Assembly (NCBI GenBank): GCA_017557525.1
Contig: JAFYYN010000020.1
Span: 1 to 64,000 of the forward strand
From: Lachnospiraceae bacterium
GTDB lineage: Bacteria > Bacillota > Clostridia > Lachnospirales > Lachnospiraceae
Reading direction: 5' to 3'
DNA: 64,000 nt
Below are positions 27,266 to 35,201 of this stretch, piece after piece. The stretch's first letter is position 1. Each line of letters opens with the position of its first letter. The notes below the pieces were generated by a model, which was not told where the DNA came from, made no database searches, and worked only from the letters and a program-made list of their open reading frames with translations. The position numbers were made by a program, and so were the translations under genes.

Positions 27266-28098
27266 GGATCCGCGAAATAACACAAATAGACAATAAAAAC
27301 ATAGCCCTCATGGACACTTCTTCCATCTCATTCCTTCAAGTGCTTAAAAACAAAGGGATAAAGTCAGATATAGTTCTAAAGGATTATGATCTGATCTTGA
27401 TCCCCAAATGGGTACTAAATGAAATCAACGATGCTGCTGGCAGAACAGAGTATCTGCAGAGCTTAATAGATTCCGGTTATCCTATATATTGTATTGCAGA
27501 AGAAACATATTCTAATCTTGTTGATTACGAAGAAGGAAACCTCTATCAGATTGTATCAGCTTCAACTTCGTTGTTGGGAAGACTTCGGGCATATCTACGT
27601 AAATTTGTAGAGCGCACCGATTCATTGGATATGGCAGAATACAGTACATGGATCCAACAACTATATGATGAATGGCCGATTCCCGGGGATAACCTGTCAA
27701 ATGGCAGAATAAGAAAGAAAAATGCCGGAGAGGTATCTATAACTATCTTAGCTGAGGTTATTTCCTGGTATTATCCGGCAACGGAGGCACTTACCGTCTA
27801 TTCACAGGATGGCGATACCTATGAGTATCAACGTGCCGCAGAAACAAAACTAAGAGAAATCTTTGTTTCTAGAATTCCTGTCCCCGTATCATATAAAAGC
27901 AATGATGCCATCCTATGCCAACTTTTCCGCGAGAAAGAAATTGACCTCGATGGAGTTCTGTCCTGTCGTACCGATGAGCGAAGAATAACCTACAGCATAG
28001 AAAAACCGGATCATTCTGTAGTTTTAGTAACCGAAGTAGTTGATAACGAATCCTTCGTTACATTAATACAAAAAGAGGCGGTTCACATTATTTTTTGA
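27262..28098 (+). CDS. PIN-like RNase, probable toxin/effector of the XRE-ImmA operon
   Basis: 278 residues. Acidic positions fit a PIN nuclease: Asp18 in IALMDTSSI, Glu54 in PKWVLNEIND, Glu157 in NAGEVSITILAEV, and Asp183/Asp185 in VYSQDGDTYEY. The NAGE and SxDxD patterns are typical of PIN toxins. About 90 further residues follow the nuclease core. It is translationally coupled to the protease gene (ATGA overlap). PIN proteins beside XRE-COG2856 proteins have been predicted as toxin-antitoxin systems; a metal-dependent RNase is inferred. Confidence 0.65.
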   Translation: MRIREITQIDNKNIALMDTSSISFLQVLKNKGIKSDIVLKDYDLILIPKWVLNEINDAAGRTEYLQSLIDSGYPIYCIAEETYSNLVDYEEGNLYQIVSASTSLLGRLRAYLRKFVERTDSLDMAEYSTWIQQLYDEWPIPGDNLSNGRIRKKNAGEVSITILAEVISWYYPATEALTVYSQDGDTYEYQRAAETKLREIFVSRIPVPVSYKSNDAILCQLFREKEIDLDGVLSCRTDERRITYSIEKPDHSVVLVTEVVDNESFVTLIQKEAVHIIF

Positions 28099-28129
28099 AG
28101 GAGATTCAAAAACTTTTCTCTGCCTAATT

Positions 28130-28150
28130 AGTGTTTCCAAACACTTTTTT
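28130..28150 (+). terminator. First of two tandem terminators
   Basis: AGTGTTT CC AAACACT followed by TTTTT, 32 bases after the PIN-like gene. Confidence 0.8.
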
Positions 28151-28162
28151 AGATACTAACTT

Positions 28163-28183
28163 AGTGTTTGTAAACACTTTTTT
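28163..28183 (+). terminator. Second tandem terminator
   Basis: AGTGTTT GT AAACACT followed by TTTTT, nearly identical to the hairpin at 28130 and probably a duplicate. It can also slow reading from the convergent gene ending at 28194. Confidence 0.8.
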
Positions 28184-28193
28184 CTTTCGTTAT

Positions 28194-29462
28194 TTATCTT
28201 GAAACTTTTTCCCTTATTATTTTAATCTCCCTATAAGTTAGAGTCTTCTTTTCCATGAGCTCCCTTGTAAGCGTATCCAACAATTCTCGATTCTCCGCAA
28301 TAATCTGCTTTGCCTGCCTATAGTATCTTTCCATTTCCTGAGCTATAGTTCGATCCTTTTTTTCCAAAACATATCCTGAAGTAGTAAATTTACTACCTGC
28401 AATAGTATCGAACCCATATAAGCAACAGTTCTCAACTACTTGTGCAATAATTGAGTAAGCTCTGTGAATGTCGCTACTACATCCAAGATCAACCAGACCA
28501 TAAACAACTTCCGTCGCTGCCTTTCCTCCAAGTTTTATCATAACTTCATTTTCCTGTGCTCTATGTGAGATATTAAAATTTTCCGGCCTCTGAATAACGC
28601 TTACCCCTTCTCTCGCCCCTGAATATCTGCATACAGAAACAAGACTAACCGAACCTGGTTCTAGAATTTCCGAAACAACAACATGTCCGGCTTCATGTAT
28701 GGCGATGTTTCTTAAATAACTACTATTATTTTCTTCTATCGTCTCCGGTGAAGCAAATATCATTCGCATGCAAGCTTTAAGGATATCTTTTTGTTCTATT
28801 TTCTCTCTTTGATCATATCCTGCATAGATACCGGCTTCGTTGATCACCATTTCAAGTTCTGCACAGGAATGACCTTTCATTAACCTTGATATTTCTTCGG
28901 CATCTATGTCTCCCAGAACCTGTTTTTGACTAAGATAATACTCTATAATTCTCTTAGAATCCTCTCCTTCTGGACTTTGCATTTCAATTACCTTGTCAAA
29001 ACGGCCGGCTCGTGTTAAGGAAGATGGCAAACAATCTCTATCATTTGCAGTAGCCAAAACGAAAACCCCGGAATTCTTACAATCATCTATACAGGATTGA
29101 ACCGCTACATATTCTTCTGCATCCTTATGATATTGATCCTCGTTTGCAAACTTATCCAGATCATCCAAAAATACTATGACATTTGATTCCTTTTTTGCAT
29201 TTTCAAAAACATTACATATTTCATTTACAAAATCTCCATCCGGTTTATCTTTTCTAATTAAATACGCTTTACATCCACTCTCTTGAATAAAACAATTTGC
29301 CATCAAGGTCTTTCCGATGCCCGGCTCTCCACATAATAAAATTCCTCTTGGCAAGGTTACTCCAAGCTTTTTATAACGATCCAAGTTCTTTAGGACATCA
29401 CAAAATCTAATCAATTCCGCTTTGATATCAGCATACCCAATTACTTTATCAAAATAATTCAT
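28194..29462 (-). CDS. Soluble FtsH-like AAA+ metalloprotease
   Basis: 422 residues. AAA+ module: Walker A GEPGIGKT (45-52), Walker B VIVFLDDLDK, second region of homology SLTRAGRFDKVIE. M41 protease module: HEAGH (His256, Glu257, His260) and the third zinc ligand in LGCSSDIHRAY, as in FtsH. The two N-terminal membrane helices of FtsH are missing, so it should be cytosolic. It would unfold and degrade protein targets using ATP. Start: GAAGGAGAA before ATG. Its promoter carries the shared TACGACA element, tying it to the unknown regulon of this island. Confidence 0.88.
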   Translation of the reverse strand: MNYFDKVIGYADIKAELIRFCDVLKNLDRYKKLGVTLPRGILLCGEPGIGKTLMANCFIQESGCKAYLIRKDKPDGDFVNEICNVFENAKKESNVIVFLDDLDKFANEDQYHKDAEEYVAVQSCIDDCKNSGVFVLATANDRDCLPSSLTRAGRFDKVIEMQSPEGEDSKRIIEYYLSQKQVLGDIDAEEISRLMKGHSCAELEMVINEAGIYAGYDQREKIEQKDILKACMRMIFASPETIEENNSSYLRNIAIHEAGHVVVSEILEPGSVSLVSVCRYSGAREGVSVIQRPENFNISHRAQENEVMIKLGGKAATEVVYGLVDLGCSSDIHRAYSIIAQVVENCCLYGFDTIAGSKFTTSGYVLEKKDRTIAQEMERYYRQAKQIIAENRELLDTLTRELMEKKTLTYREIKIIREKVSR

Positions 29463-29710
29463 GTTCTAGTTCTCCTTCGTTTTAATGATAACTTGCATTT
29501 ATTTTGTTTACGGAAATACTATCATATCGTTTTGAAAATAACGACATTTTGTTGTCGTATGCTGACATCTAGTGCCAACAAAAACAGAAATATAATGCTT
29601 GAAAAAGAAAACGAAGAGACCTTAGCGACAATTTTGCGTCATAATACTTCATAAAATCTTGTCCATTATCAAAACTTCACAGAATAATCTAAGCCTGAAG
29701 CATATCTCAT
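29463..29710. other. Gene-free stretch with two copies of the island's conserved element
   Basis: Apart from the protease gene's promoter (29516-29560), it holds a second related sequence, GCGACAATTTTGCGTCAT (29625-29642), without a gene start at the usual distance. No coding frame with a ribosome binding site was seen. It may be the footprint of a lost gene. Confidence 0.4.
29516..29560 (-). promoter_or_regulatory. Promoter with conserved TACGACA element (site C), AAA+ protease gene
   Basis: Minus strand ATACGACAACAAAATGTCGT (29560-29541), itself containing the inverted pair CGACA/TGTCG, and TAGTAT (29521-29516). The T of TACGACA is 38 bp from the first base of the -10. TGTTGTCGTAT on the plus strand is identical to the site at 33573-33583. 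Confidence 0.55.
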
Positions 29711-29740
29711 AAAAAACAAATCCGGCCTTACGGCCGGATC
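29711..29740 (-). terminator. Terminator of the amber-interrupted gene
   Basis: ATCCGGCC TTAC GGCCGGAT; on the minus strand it is followed by TTTGTTTTTTATG. Confidence 0.85.
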
Positions 29741-29855
29741 CATGTGTTCTATCATCTGATAAAGACTGATCAGTTCTGTGTTTCCTTAGATTATTTTTGT
29801 AACCTCTCCCGTAAAATAACCCTGTTGTTTAAAGGTTGTTGAGCCAATTATCAAG

Positions 29856-30179
29856 TCATTCGTCAAGATCTTCATCTTCTGTGGAAAGCTCCATATCACA
29901 AAACGGCGTCCGACTCCAATAAGAGCGTGCTTTTGCGGTTTTTACATGACCTCTTGTATCAAGATCAAGTTTGATCCGCATCGACGGATCATAAAGGCTA
30001 TCGCCCTGAACCGTCGTATACAAGCACATCTCGATGGTCACGCTATCCTCGTCACGGTCCGAGTAATAAATCTGCAACTCCCACTAACTGTCGTTTCTGA
30101 CCACTGCATTCTCCGGCCCGATCTTCTTGAGCAGTTCTCCGATCACTCTTCCGTTGTGGTACTGAATTTTCTTGCTCAT
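29856..30179 (-). pseudogene. Small gene interrupted by an in-frame amber codon
   Basis: ATG at 30179 has a strong GGAGG upstream and opens MSKKIQYHNGRVIGEL, but reaches TAG at 30084-30086 after 31 codons. The same frame continues without further stops for 75 codons (WELQIYYSDRDEDSVTIEMC and onward to 29856), with coherent, protein-like sequence. Either one substitution from a Tyr or Trp codon killed a 107-residue gene recently, or the TAG is read through. Family not recognised for certain; it resembles small DUF6908-type accessory-region proteins. It has a promoter with the conserved element and its own terminator. Confidence 0.7.
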
Positions 30180-30218
30180 AGGCTTTTCCTCCAGATTATC
30201 ACCATTCTTTATACGAGT

Positions 30219-30263
30219 ATGATAGCATATGGAGAGCCGGGCGGACGGCAAAATGATGTCGTA
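30219..30263 (-). promoter_or_regulatory. Promoter with conserved TACGACA element (site E)
   Basis: Minus strand TACGACATCATTTTGCCG (30263-30246) and TATCAT (30224-30219), 39 bp from the T of TACGACA to the first base of the -10. 16 of 18 positions match the site at 33565-33582. It drives the amber-interrupted gene. Confidence 0.55.
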
Positions 30264-30278
30264 GCATTTTAATTCTTG

Positions 30279-31532
30279 CTAGTGTTTTTTCTTCTCTTCA
30301 AGTATTTTCGATTCTAGTTCTTTATACAGTTCTTTATACAGTTCCTTAATGGTTTTTTCTTTTAGGTCAATTGAAAAATCACTGATATTGTCGCTATCGT
30401 CACAATAACGGCCATATAGTTCTATCCCCTCATTCTCAATCAAATCTTTTACAGTTTTTGCCGCGTTTTTTTCTACTTGGCTTTTTTCCCCCTCGCATTT
30501 TTTGGGCAATACCGGTTCAATCAGCTGGTTTCTGATATTATTCTTTATTGTTGATTTTTTCCCTCCGACAAACAAAAATCCAAACCAAAACAAATCCTTT
30601 AATTCTTTCTCTTTTCCGGAATTTGCAGCTCTCCGGCAGCTGTTCATCTTTGTCTCAAACTCTTTTCTTTTATCGGAATCATCAGGAAAAATCACCCCAT
30701 AATCCAATAAGCATTTTAATCTGTCCAAACACTTATTATACAGCTCTATCCTATCATGTGCATCGTTTTCAAATGCATCATAAAAATCCAACAGATGCCA
30801 GTCAAGCGAATTGGATGAATGTGTTTTCATCGACTGACCAAGGTACTTAAACTCAACTATTCCAAATCTCTGCCCATCAAAAATAACAAAATCCGGTTTA
30901 CTGGCTCCTTTCATTTTTTGCATATCCTCAGTATCAGCGCGAACTGCTTTTACTTTTTTTCGTTCATCAGAAATAGGAATATCGAACTCCAGATCCGTAA
31001 TTATGGATCCTTTTTCACTGGAGTGCTCCATAAAGTATTTAGCTATTTCTTGCTGTTTCCATCTTTCCATTTTTGTTCCATAATTATCCTTATTCTTGCA
31101 GGTAAACCTGTTTCGCGATGCTGCCAGAATAAGCGGCAAATACAAAGAATCCACATCGAAATATTCTCTTAGTTCACCTTTTTCTTTTCTCAGATACTCC
31201 TCCAGCTCTTCCTTGCACTTATCCTCTTGCTTGAATTGTCCCAGCCAATTCGGAAATTCATATATGTGAGAAGTATTTTTATTGATTATCGGGTATTTAG
31301 GATAGGTTATATACTTTGAGTATCCTTTATCTGCTAATTGATATTTACCTTCTTCCGTAAGTGGTATTCTTCCTATATTTCCACCAAAAGCATAAATCCT
31401 TAGAGAATTTTCGTCAGACCCATCAGGCGCCATAATAACAATTGGTCTTTCTTCTTTCCCATCAATTGTTACTGTATAGTTGATCAGTTTTTTTAGCTTT
31501 TCTTTAACTACCATAGTTTTTCCTTTATTCAT
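30279..31532 (-). CDS. PD-(D/E)XK nuclease-family protein
   Basis: 417 residues. SKPDFVIFDGQRFGIVEFKY carries the nuclease core: Asp214, Glu227 and Lys229 (PD...ExK). Flanking parts are unlike known restriction enzymes; the C-terminal 40 residues are charged and coiled-coil-like (LYKELYKELESKILEEKKKH). ATG at 31532 overlaps the stop of the RNase J-like gene by 8 bases, so translation is coupled; an ATG at 31514 with AAAGGA upstream is an alternative start. A DNA-cleaving effector in an anti-phage or DNA-repair role is inferred. Confidence 0.72.
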   Translation of the reverse strand: MNKGKTMVVKEKLKKLINYTVTIDGKEERPIVIMAPDGSDENSLRIYAFGGNIGRIPLTEEGKYQLADKGYSKYITYPKYPIINKNTSHIYEFPNWLGQFKQEDKCKEELEEYLRKEKGELREYFDVDSLYLPLILAASRNRFTCKNKDNYGTKMERWKQQEIAKYFMEHSSEKGSIITDLEFDIPISDERKKVKAVRADTEDMQKMKGASKPDFVIFDGQRFGIVEFKYLGQSMKTHSSNSLDWHLLDFYDAFENDAHDRIELYNKCLDRLKCLLDYGVIFPDDSDKRKEFETKMNSCRRAANSGKEKELKDLFWFGFLFVGGKKSTIKNNIRNQLIEPVLPKKCEGEKSQVEKNAAKTVKDLIENEGIELYGRYCDDSDNISDFSIDLKEKTIKELYKELYKELESKILEEKKKH

Positions 31533-32919
31533 TTTCATATCTCCACAACTTAATTGCAAACTCTCCAATATCCAGTTCCTTAAACATCTCCGGATGCTCC
31601 GTGTGCATCGGATAAATCTCATCCGTCGGAGCTACCGCTTTGATTACCTCCGCAAGCATCTGTGGTGATGCGTGTCCACTTGTATGCAGATGCTTTATTT
31701 CCACCCTCTTTTCTTCCTGTTTTTTCAGGAAATCAATCCATGCCTGATTCTTTGTCTTGTTTTCAACAAGGCTACCATTAGCCTCCTCTCTGTATTCTTT
31801 GATATATCCATCCCACATCGAATATATTATTACCGGCATCTGATCGATCTTTCCATCCTTGTAGTCCTGCACAAACGGTTCTATGTATTTCTCGCACCAC
31901 TCCTCCGGCTTTATGATTGCCAGGAAACCGGTTTTCTCCATCAATTCTTTCTGTGTAAGGGATTTTTTCCACTTATTTGCTTTTAAGTCTCTTGTAAGAT
32001 CCAATTCATGAACGTTCTTAAACTGGTAAACCTCTGAAAAACCTCCGGCTGTAGCAGAAAAAGTCTTAAGCTGCTCTTTATAATAGCTGTTGTAGATATA
32101 CAAATACCTTCCAAAAGGAACCGATGCCATCTGAGCTGCCTGATAAAAACTTGCAAGGGAATCCAGATTGGTCGACGAGCATATCAGAAACGCGTATTTA
32201 TGTTCCTTCAGGTATTTCGCAGCCTCATACATCATCTCTGTCTCGGTTTTCACTTCTTCATCCATCCGGCTCATCATGGTTCCCTCAATGATCAGAGAAT
32301 TGACTTTGCGGCCTTTCTTATGAACATAAGACTGTATCACTGGCAACATGGCTTTTCCACGCCAACCGTGTCCCCTGAAATCACCGGTATGGAGAATCAC
32401 CCTCTTCCCATTTGGATACTTCGTATCATCCGCCTCTATCAGAAACATATAAGCATCATATGCGGAGTGATCAACACTGTATGGCTCGATCTTAAAGCCG
32501 GGAATTTCTTTTATATGGTTATAATAATGCCCATTCCACTTGAATGTATGGATCCGAGCATGGTTATTCAATATCTCAAGTGCCTCTTTATGATTCGCGG
32601 TTTCTTCCTCTTTGTTTATCTTTGAAAGTGCCGTCTGAATGTTTATCATGACTTTTCTCGCCGTATTACCCATATAGATAGGAACATTCGCTGGTATCTC
32701 CATAAGCCTACCTACATGATCTCCATGATAATGGGTAAAAAATACAGCATCAACCGGTTCATCTTCCCATGGATACTCAAAATCTTCTGCAGTATCACTG
32801 CCCGGCAAGGATGAACCATAGTCAATCATTATCCTGTGGGTAATGCCTGCAACCTCAGTTGAGATAAGCGTTACACACCCACCTATTTGATTTCCTTGAT
32901 AAATCTTAATCTCTGACAT
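31525..32919 (-). CDS. Metallo-beta-lactamase/beta-CASP protein, RNase J-like
   Basis: 464 residues. Metal site THYHGDHVG (His63, His65, Asp67, His68) and ILHTGDFRGHG. SLIIEGTMMSR, HTSGHASPQML and the terminal YPMHTEHPEMF correspond to beta-CASP motifs of RNase J/CPSF-type nucleases. Housekeeping RNase J is about 555 residues with a separate C-terminal domain, so this is a shorter paralogue. ATG at 32919 has GAGGGAGA upstream. It is the first gene of a two-gene unit with the PD-(D/E)XK protein. RNA or DNA cleavage is expected; its target is unknown. Confidence 0.82.
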   Translation of the reverse strand: MSEIKIYQGNQIGGCVTLISTEVAGITHRIMIDYGSSLPGSDTAEDFEYPWEDEPVDAVFFTHYHGDHVGRLMEIPANVPIYMGNTARKVMINIQTALSKINKEEETANHKEALEILNNHARIHTFKWNGHYYNHIKEIPGFKIEPYSVDHSAYDAYMFLIEADDTKYPNGKRVILHTGDFRGHGWRGKAMLPVIQSYVHKKGRKVNSLIIEGTMMSRMDEEVKTETEMMYEAAKYLKEHKYAFLICSSTNLDSLASFYQAAQMASVPFGRYLYIYNSYYKEQLKTFSATAGGFSEVYQFKNVHELDLTRDLKANKWKKSLTQKELMEKTGFLAIIKPEEWCEKYIEPFVQDYKDGKIDQMPVIIYSMWDGYIKEYREEANGSLVENKTKNQAWIDFLKKQEEKRVEIKHLHTSGHASPQMLAEVIKAVAPTDEIYPMHTEHPEMFKELDIGEFAIKLWRYENE

Positions 32920-33000
32920 AGCTCTTCTCTCCCTCACAGATTTCCACTAAAAATGATCCCATATGACATATACTTAAACTTATAGGTAACTTTGAAATAT

Positions 33001-33036
33001 ATATGATACTCCACCGATTGAGTGGGAGTATCATAT
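33001..33036 (-). terminator. Hairpin after the gene at 33043-33507
   Basis: ATATGATACTCC and GGAGTATCATAT form a 12-bp stem. The following minus-strand run is only AT-rich, so termination may be partial. Confidence 0.55.
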
Positions 33037-33042
33037 TTTGCT

Positions 33043-33507
33043 TTAGATTTCATCAGTAGCTTCTCTTTTGTAAATAAATACCGCATTTCTTCCGTATGTA
33101 GTCAGTTCATATTCCATATCATGGCTATCAAGGAAGTCCTCAAACTCAGTTGTCAGATATTCCGCTATTTCTCCGTCCGACTCTCCATACAATGCGTCCC
33201 ATATATCAGAGGCAATCTGAATGTAACAAACAAGTTCTTTTTCATCATCTAAAAGCTCTTTTTCATCACGTTCTTCAAGGTACTGCATTATATCACCGAT
33301 TTCTGATGAGCATTCAGCTACTACCTTATGAAGATCCTGTAACTTCAGATTATCAACATAAAAGACATCATATAGATTGATTCTTTTATCATCATATACA
33401 ACTCCACCATAACAAATGCTGGCGTACAGTTCATCAACCCCTGCCTGTGTATCAATCAGGAATCTGATGTAGTCCAGTGCAAATTCAAGCTTGTCTTTTC
33501 TATCCAT
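33043..33507 (-). CDS. Unrecognised acidic protein of the regulated island
   Basis: 154 residues, strongly acidic (runs such as LEERDEKELLDDEKEL), no membrane segments. It is mostly helical in appearance, with ICYGGVVYDDKRINLYDVFY as the least charged part. The ATG at 33507 has GGAGGAC 8 bases upstream. It is divergent from the winged-helix regulator gene at 33631; the shared element at 33561-33583 lies 38 bp from its -10 box. Function unknown; acidic small proteins beside nucleases are sometimes inhibitors or DNA mimics, which is speculation. Confidence 0.65.
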   Translation of the reverse strand: MDRKDKLEFALDYIRFLIDTQAGVDELYASICYGGVVYDDKRINLYDVFYVDNLKLQDLHKVVAECSSEIGDIMQYLEERDEKELLDDEKELVCYIQIASDIWDALYGESDGEIAEYLTTEFEDFLDSHDMEYELTTYGRNAVFIYKREATDEI

Positions 33508-33538
33508 GTTCATGTCCTCCGTTTTTTATTGTAGCCGA

Positions 33539-33544
33539 ATTATA
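33539..33544 (-). promoter_or_regulatory. -10 box of the gene at 33043-33507
   Basis: TATAAT on the minus strand, 38 bp from the T of TACGACA in the shared element at 33561-33583. No canonical -35 stands 17 bp upstream, as expected for an activator-dependent promoter. Confidence 0.5.
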
Positions 33545-33556
33545 ACACAAAAAAAC

Positions 33557-33586
33557 TTGATTTGCGTCAAAATGTTGTCGTATAAT
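33557..33586 (+). promoter_or_regulatory. Regulator promoter with the conserved element (site A) between -35 and -10
   Basis: TTGATT (33557-33562), 18-bp spacer, TATAAT (33581-33586) on the plus strand. The conserved sequence TTTGCGTCAAAATGTTGTCG (33561-33580, extending to 33583) fills the spacer. A protein bound there would block this promoter while standing upstream of the divergent -10 at 33539-33544. Confidence 0.6.
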
Positions 33587-33630
33587 AAAAGAGGAATATA
33601 ACTTTTATCAAAAAAGTGAGGGAATTATCT

Positions 33631-34233
33631 ATGACCAAAAACAATAACCCAAAGATGTCAAGGCAGTTAAGAATATATGATTTAATCACAGAAATTCTCG
33701 ATGATGCAGTTTATGGTCCTCAAGATATTATGAATACCTTTAGAATAACCCGCAGAATGCTTCAACGTGATTTGAAAGATTTACGCGACAGCGGACTCAT
33801 CAAAGTAAAATATAATAGGAAAGAGGACCGGTATGTTATCGATGGAGACGCTGTTTTTGACGATACCGCCACTCCCCGTCGCAAACAACATCTTTTACGT
33901 CTTTACAGGCTCGGCATCTTAATCCATCGTTTATCAAGCATTGATTCCGAAGAGCTTGAAACGTATGAACATGAACTTCAGGAATTCAACGACTACCTTG
34001 AATATGCCAAAGAAGATCCTGAAAACAACACTCCTGAAGATATTGAAAATATGAGGGATTTCTATATCAAACACCATATAGAGTTATATGACCTTAAAGC
34101 GGAGTACTACGCCCTTTTCCCGAATAGCAACGAAAGAACCAGACAACGTGACTTTAGAGAAATGAGCCGTGCAGGATTCAATATCTACTATAGCCGCAAA
34201 TATAAATCCTTCATTTATGAATATGACTCCTAA
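33631..34233 (+). CDS. Winged-helix transcriptional regulator, candidate master regulator of the island
   Basis: 200 residues. The N-terminal wHTH (about 10-70) reads LRIYDLITEILDDAVYGPQD, FRITRRMLQRDLKDLRDSGL, then a basic wing KVKYNRKEDRYVI, like the DNA-binding part of WYL/DeoR-type regulators but without a WYL domain. The C-terminal 130 residues are helical and unassigned. ATG at 33631 has GAGGG 8 bases upstream. It is the only clear DNA-binding protein encoded next to the conserved promoter element, which overlaps its own promoter. Autorepression and activation of the neighbouring genes are inferred. Confidence 0.75.
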   Translation: MTKNNNPKMSRQLRIYDLITEILDDAVYGPQDIMNTFRITRRMLQRDLKDLRDSGLIKVKYNRKEDRYVIDGDAVFDDTATPRRKQHLLRLYRLGILIHRLSSIDSEELETYEHELQEFNDYLEYAKEDPENNTPEDIENMRDFYIKHHIELYDLKAEYYALFPNSNERTRQRDFREMSRAGFNIYYSRKYKSFIYEYDS

Positions 34234-34433
34234 ACCCCCATACCACTTCTTTTTGCCATATAATTTCTCGTCTCTTCAACTGTGGTATAAATAACAACTT
34301 CCCGGGCGTTTTCTTTATCAAGATACTCCCGGATTATTTTTTCTCGAGCGATGTTGTCAGCTTCCAGACTGTATTTCTGCATATCTACTTCTACTTGTTT
34401 TATTGCTCCATCAACAGATATTCTATATAGCAT
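34230..34433 (-). CDS. Unrecognised small protein
   Basis: 67 residues from ATG at 34433, overlapping the end of the upstream gene by 11 bases, with GGGGGTG as ribosome binding site. Sequence such as MLYRISVDGAIKQVEVDMQK and NAREVVIYTTVEETRNYMAK suggests an alpha/beta fold. Its last four bases overlap the convergent regulator gene end. Translational coupling with the 232-residue protein upstream suggests the two act together. Confidence 0.6.
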   Translation of the reverse strand: MLYRISVDGAIKQVEVDMQKYSLEADNIAREKIIREYLDKENAREVVIYTTVEETRNYMAKRSGMGV

Positions 34434-35121
34434 TCTGACACCCCCATTCTCCAAACAACCTTTGGGCAATTCTTTCAGCATCTTCACGCATATTGGGACC
34501 TAGAAGGATTGTTTTTATAACAATATCAGAAACTCTGTCTTCGGAAAGCCCACTTAATATTTGAAATCTTCCTCCTCTTGATGCTCCTGAAGATAATACC
34601 GCAAGCTCTTCATTTTCAAACCGTGATAATGCCTCCATCCAACTATTAATGCTTTCCTTGTGAAATCTTTCTTCCAACCACTTAATATACCCCATCGATT
34701 CAAATCCATATCTCAGATCAGCGAAACTTTGCCCATACTCATCAATCCCCAAAATCAAACCCTCGTATACAGCACGCAATTTATATTTATGTTCTTTTTC
34801 ATTGTAGATTCTTTCAACAAGTTTATCGGGATTGTATGGTCGAAAAGTATATCCACAACTATCCTGTTGGTACCATACTTCCTTTGGAATGAAGCTAATC
34901 ATTCCATCCACTATATCCTGTAATGAACAACATGAACTAATACTATCTTTAACATTTTTCTTTATTTCATTCTGAAGATCGTCCTCTTTAATATCCGGAG
35001 TCTGAAACCACTTTTCAAGGATTTTTTCTCTGTTTTCCGGATTTAAAGAGGAAATCTCTGCAAGCAGTTTTAGACCGCTCAAATAATATTTCATTTTCAA
35101 CCAATAATCCGTTTTATTCAT
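34423..35121 (-). CDS. Unrecognised 232-residue protein of the regulated island
   Basis: A soluble, mixed helical protein with no motif I can name. Distinct stretches are SCCSLQDIVDGMISFIPKEV with a Cys pair, and SSGASRGGRFQILSGLSEDR. AAGGGGG precedes the ATG. Its promoter contains the conserved element (site B) at the standard 38-bp distance. It is first in a two-gene unit with the 67-residue protein. Function unknown. Confidence 0.6.
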   Translation of the reverse strand: MNKTDYWLKMKYYLSGLKLLAEISSLNPENREKILEKWFQTPDIKEDDLQNEIKKNVKDSISSCCSLQDIVDGMISFIPKEVWYQQDSCGYTFRPYNPDKLVERIYNEKEHKYKLRAVYEGLILGIDEYGQSFADLRYGFESMGYIKWLEERFHKESINSWMEALSRFENEELAVLSSGASRGGRFQILSGLSEDRVSDIVIKTILLGPNMREDAERIAQRLFGEWGCQNAI

Positions 35122-35156
35122 ATCCGGTTATTCCCCCTTCCCGATTATCCAGAAAG

Positions 35157-35201
35157 AGTATAGCAAATGTAATTGTCATTTGCGTCATATTGGTGTCGTA
35201 T
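35157..35201 (-). promoter_or_regulatory. Promoter with conserved TACGACA element (site B)
   Basis: Minus strand ATACGACACCAATATGACGC (35201-35182, continuing AAA) and TATACT (35162-35157), 38 bp from the T of TACGACA to the -10. It lies across the 3' end of the DUF2786 gene and drives the two-gene unit 34423/34230. Confidence 0.55.
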
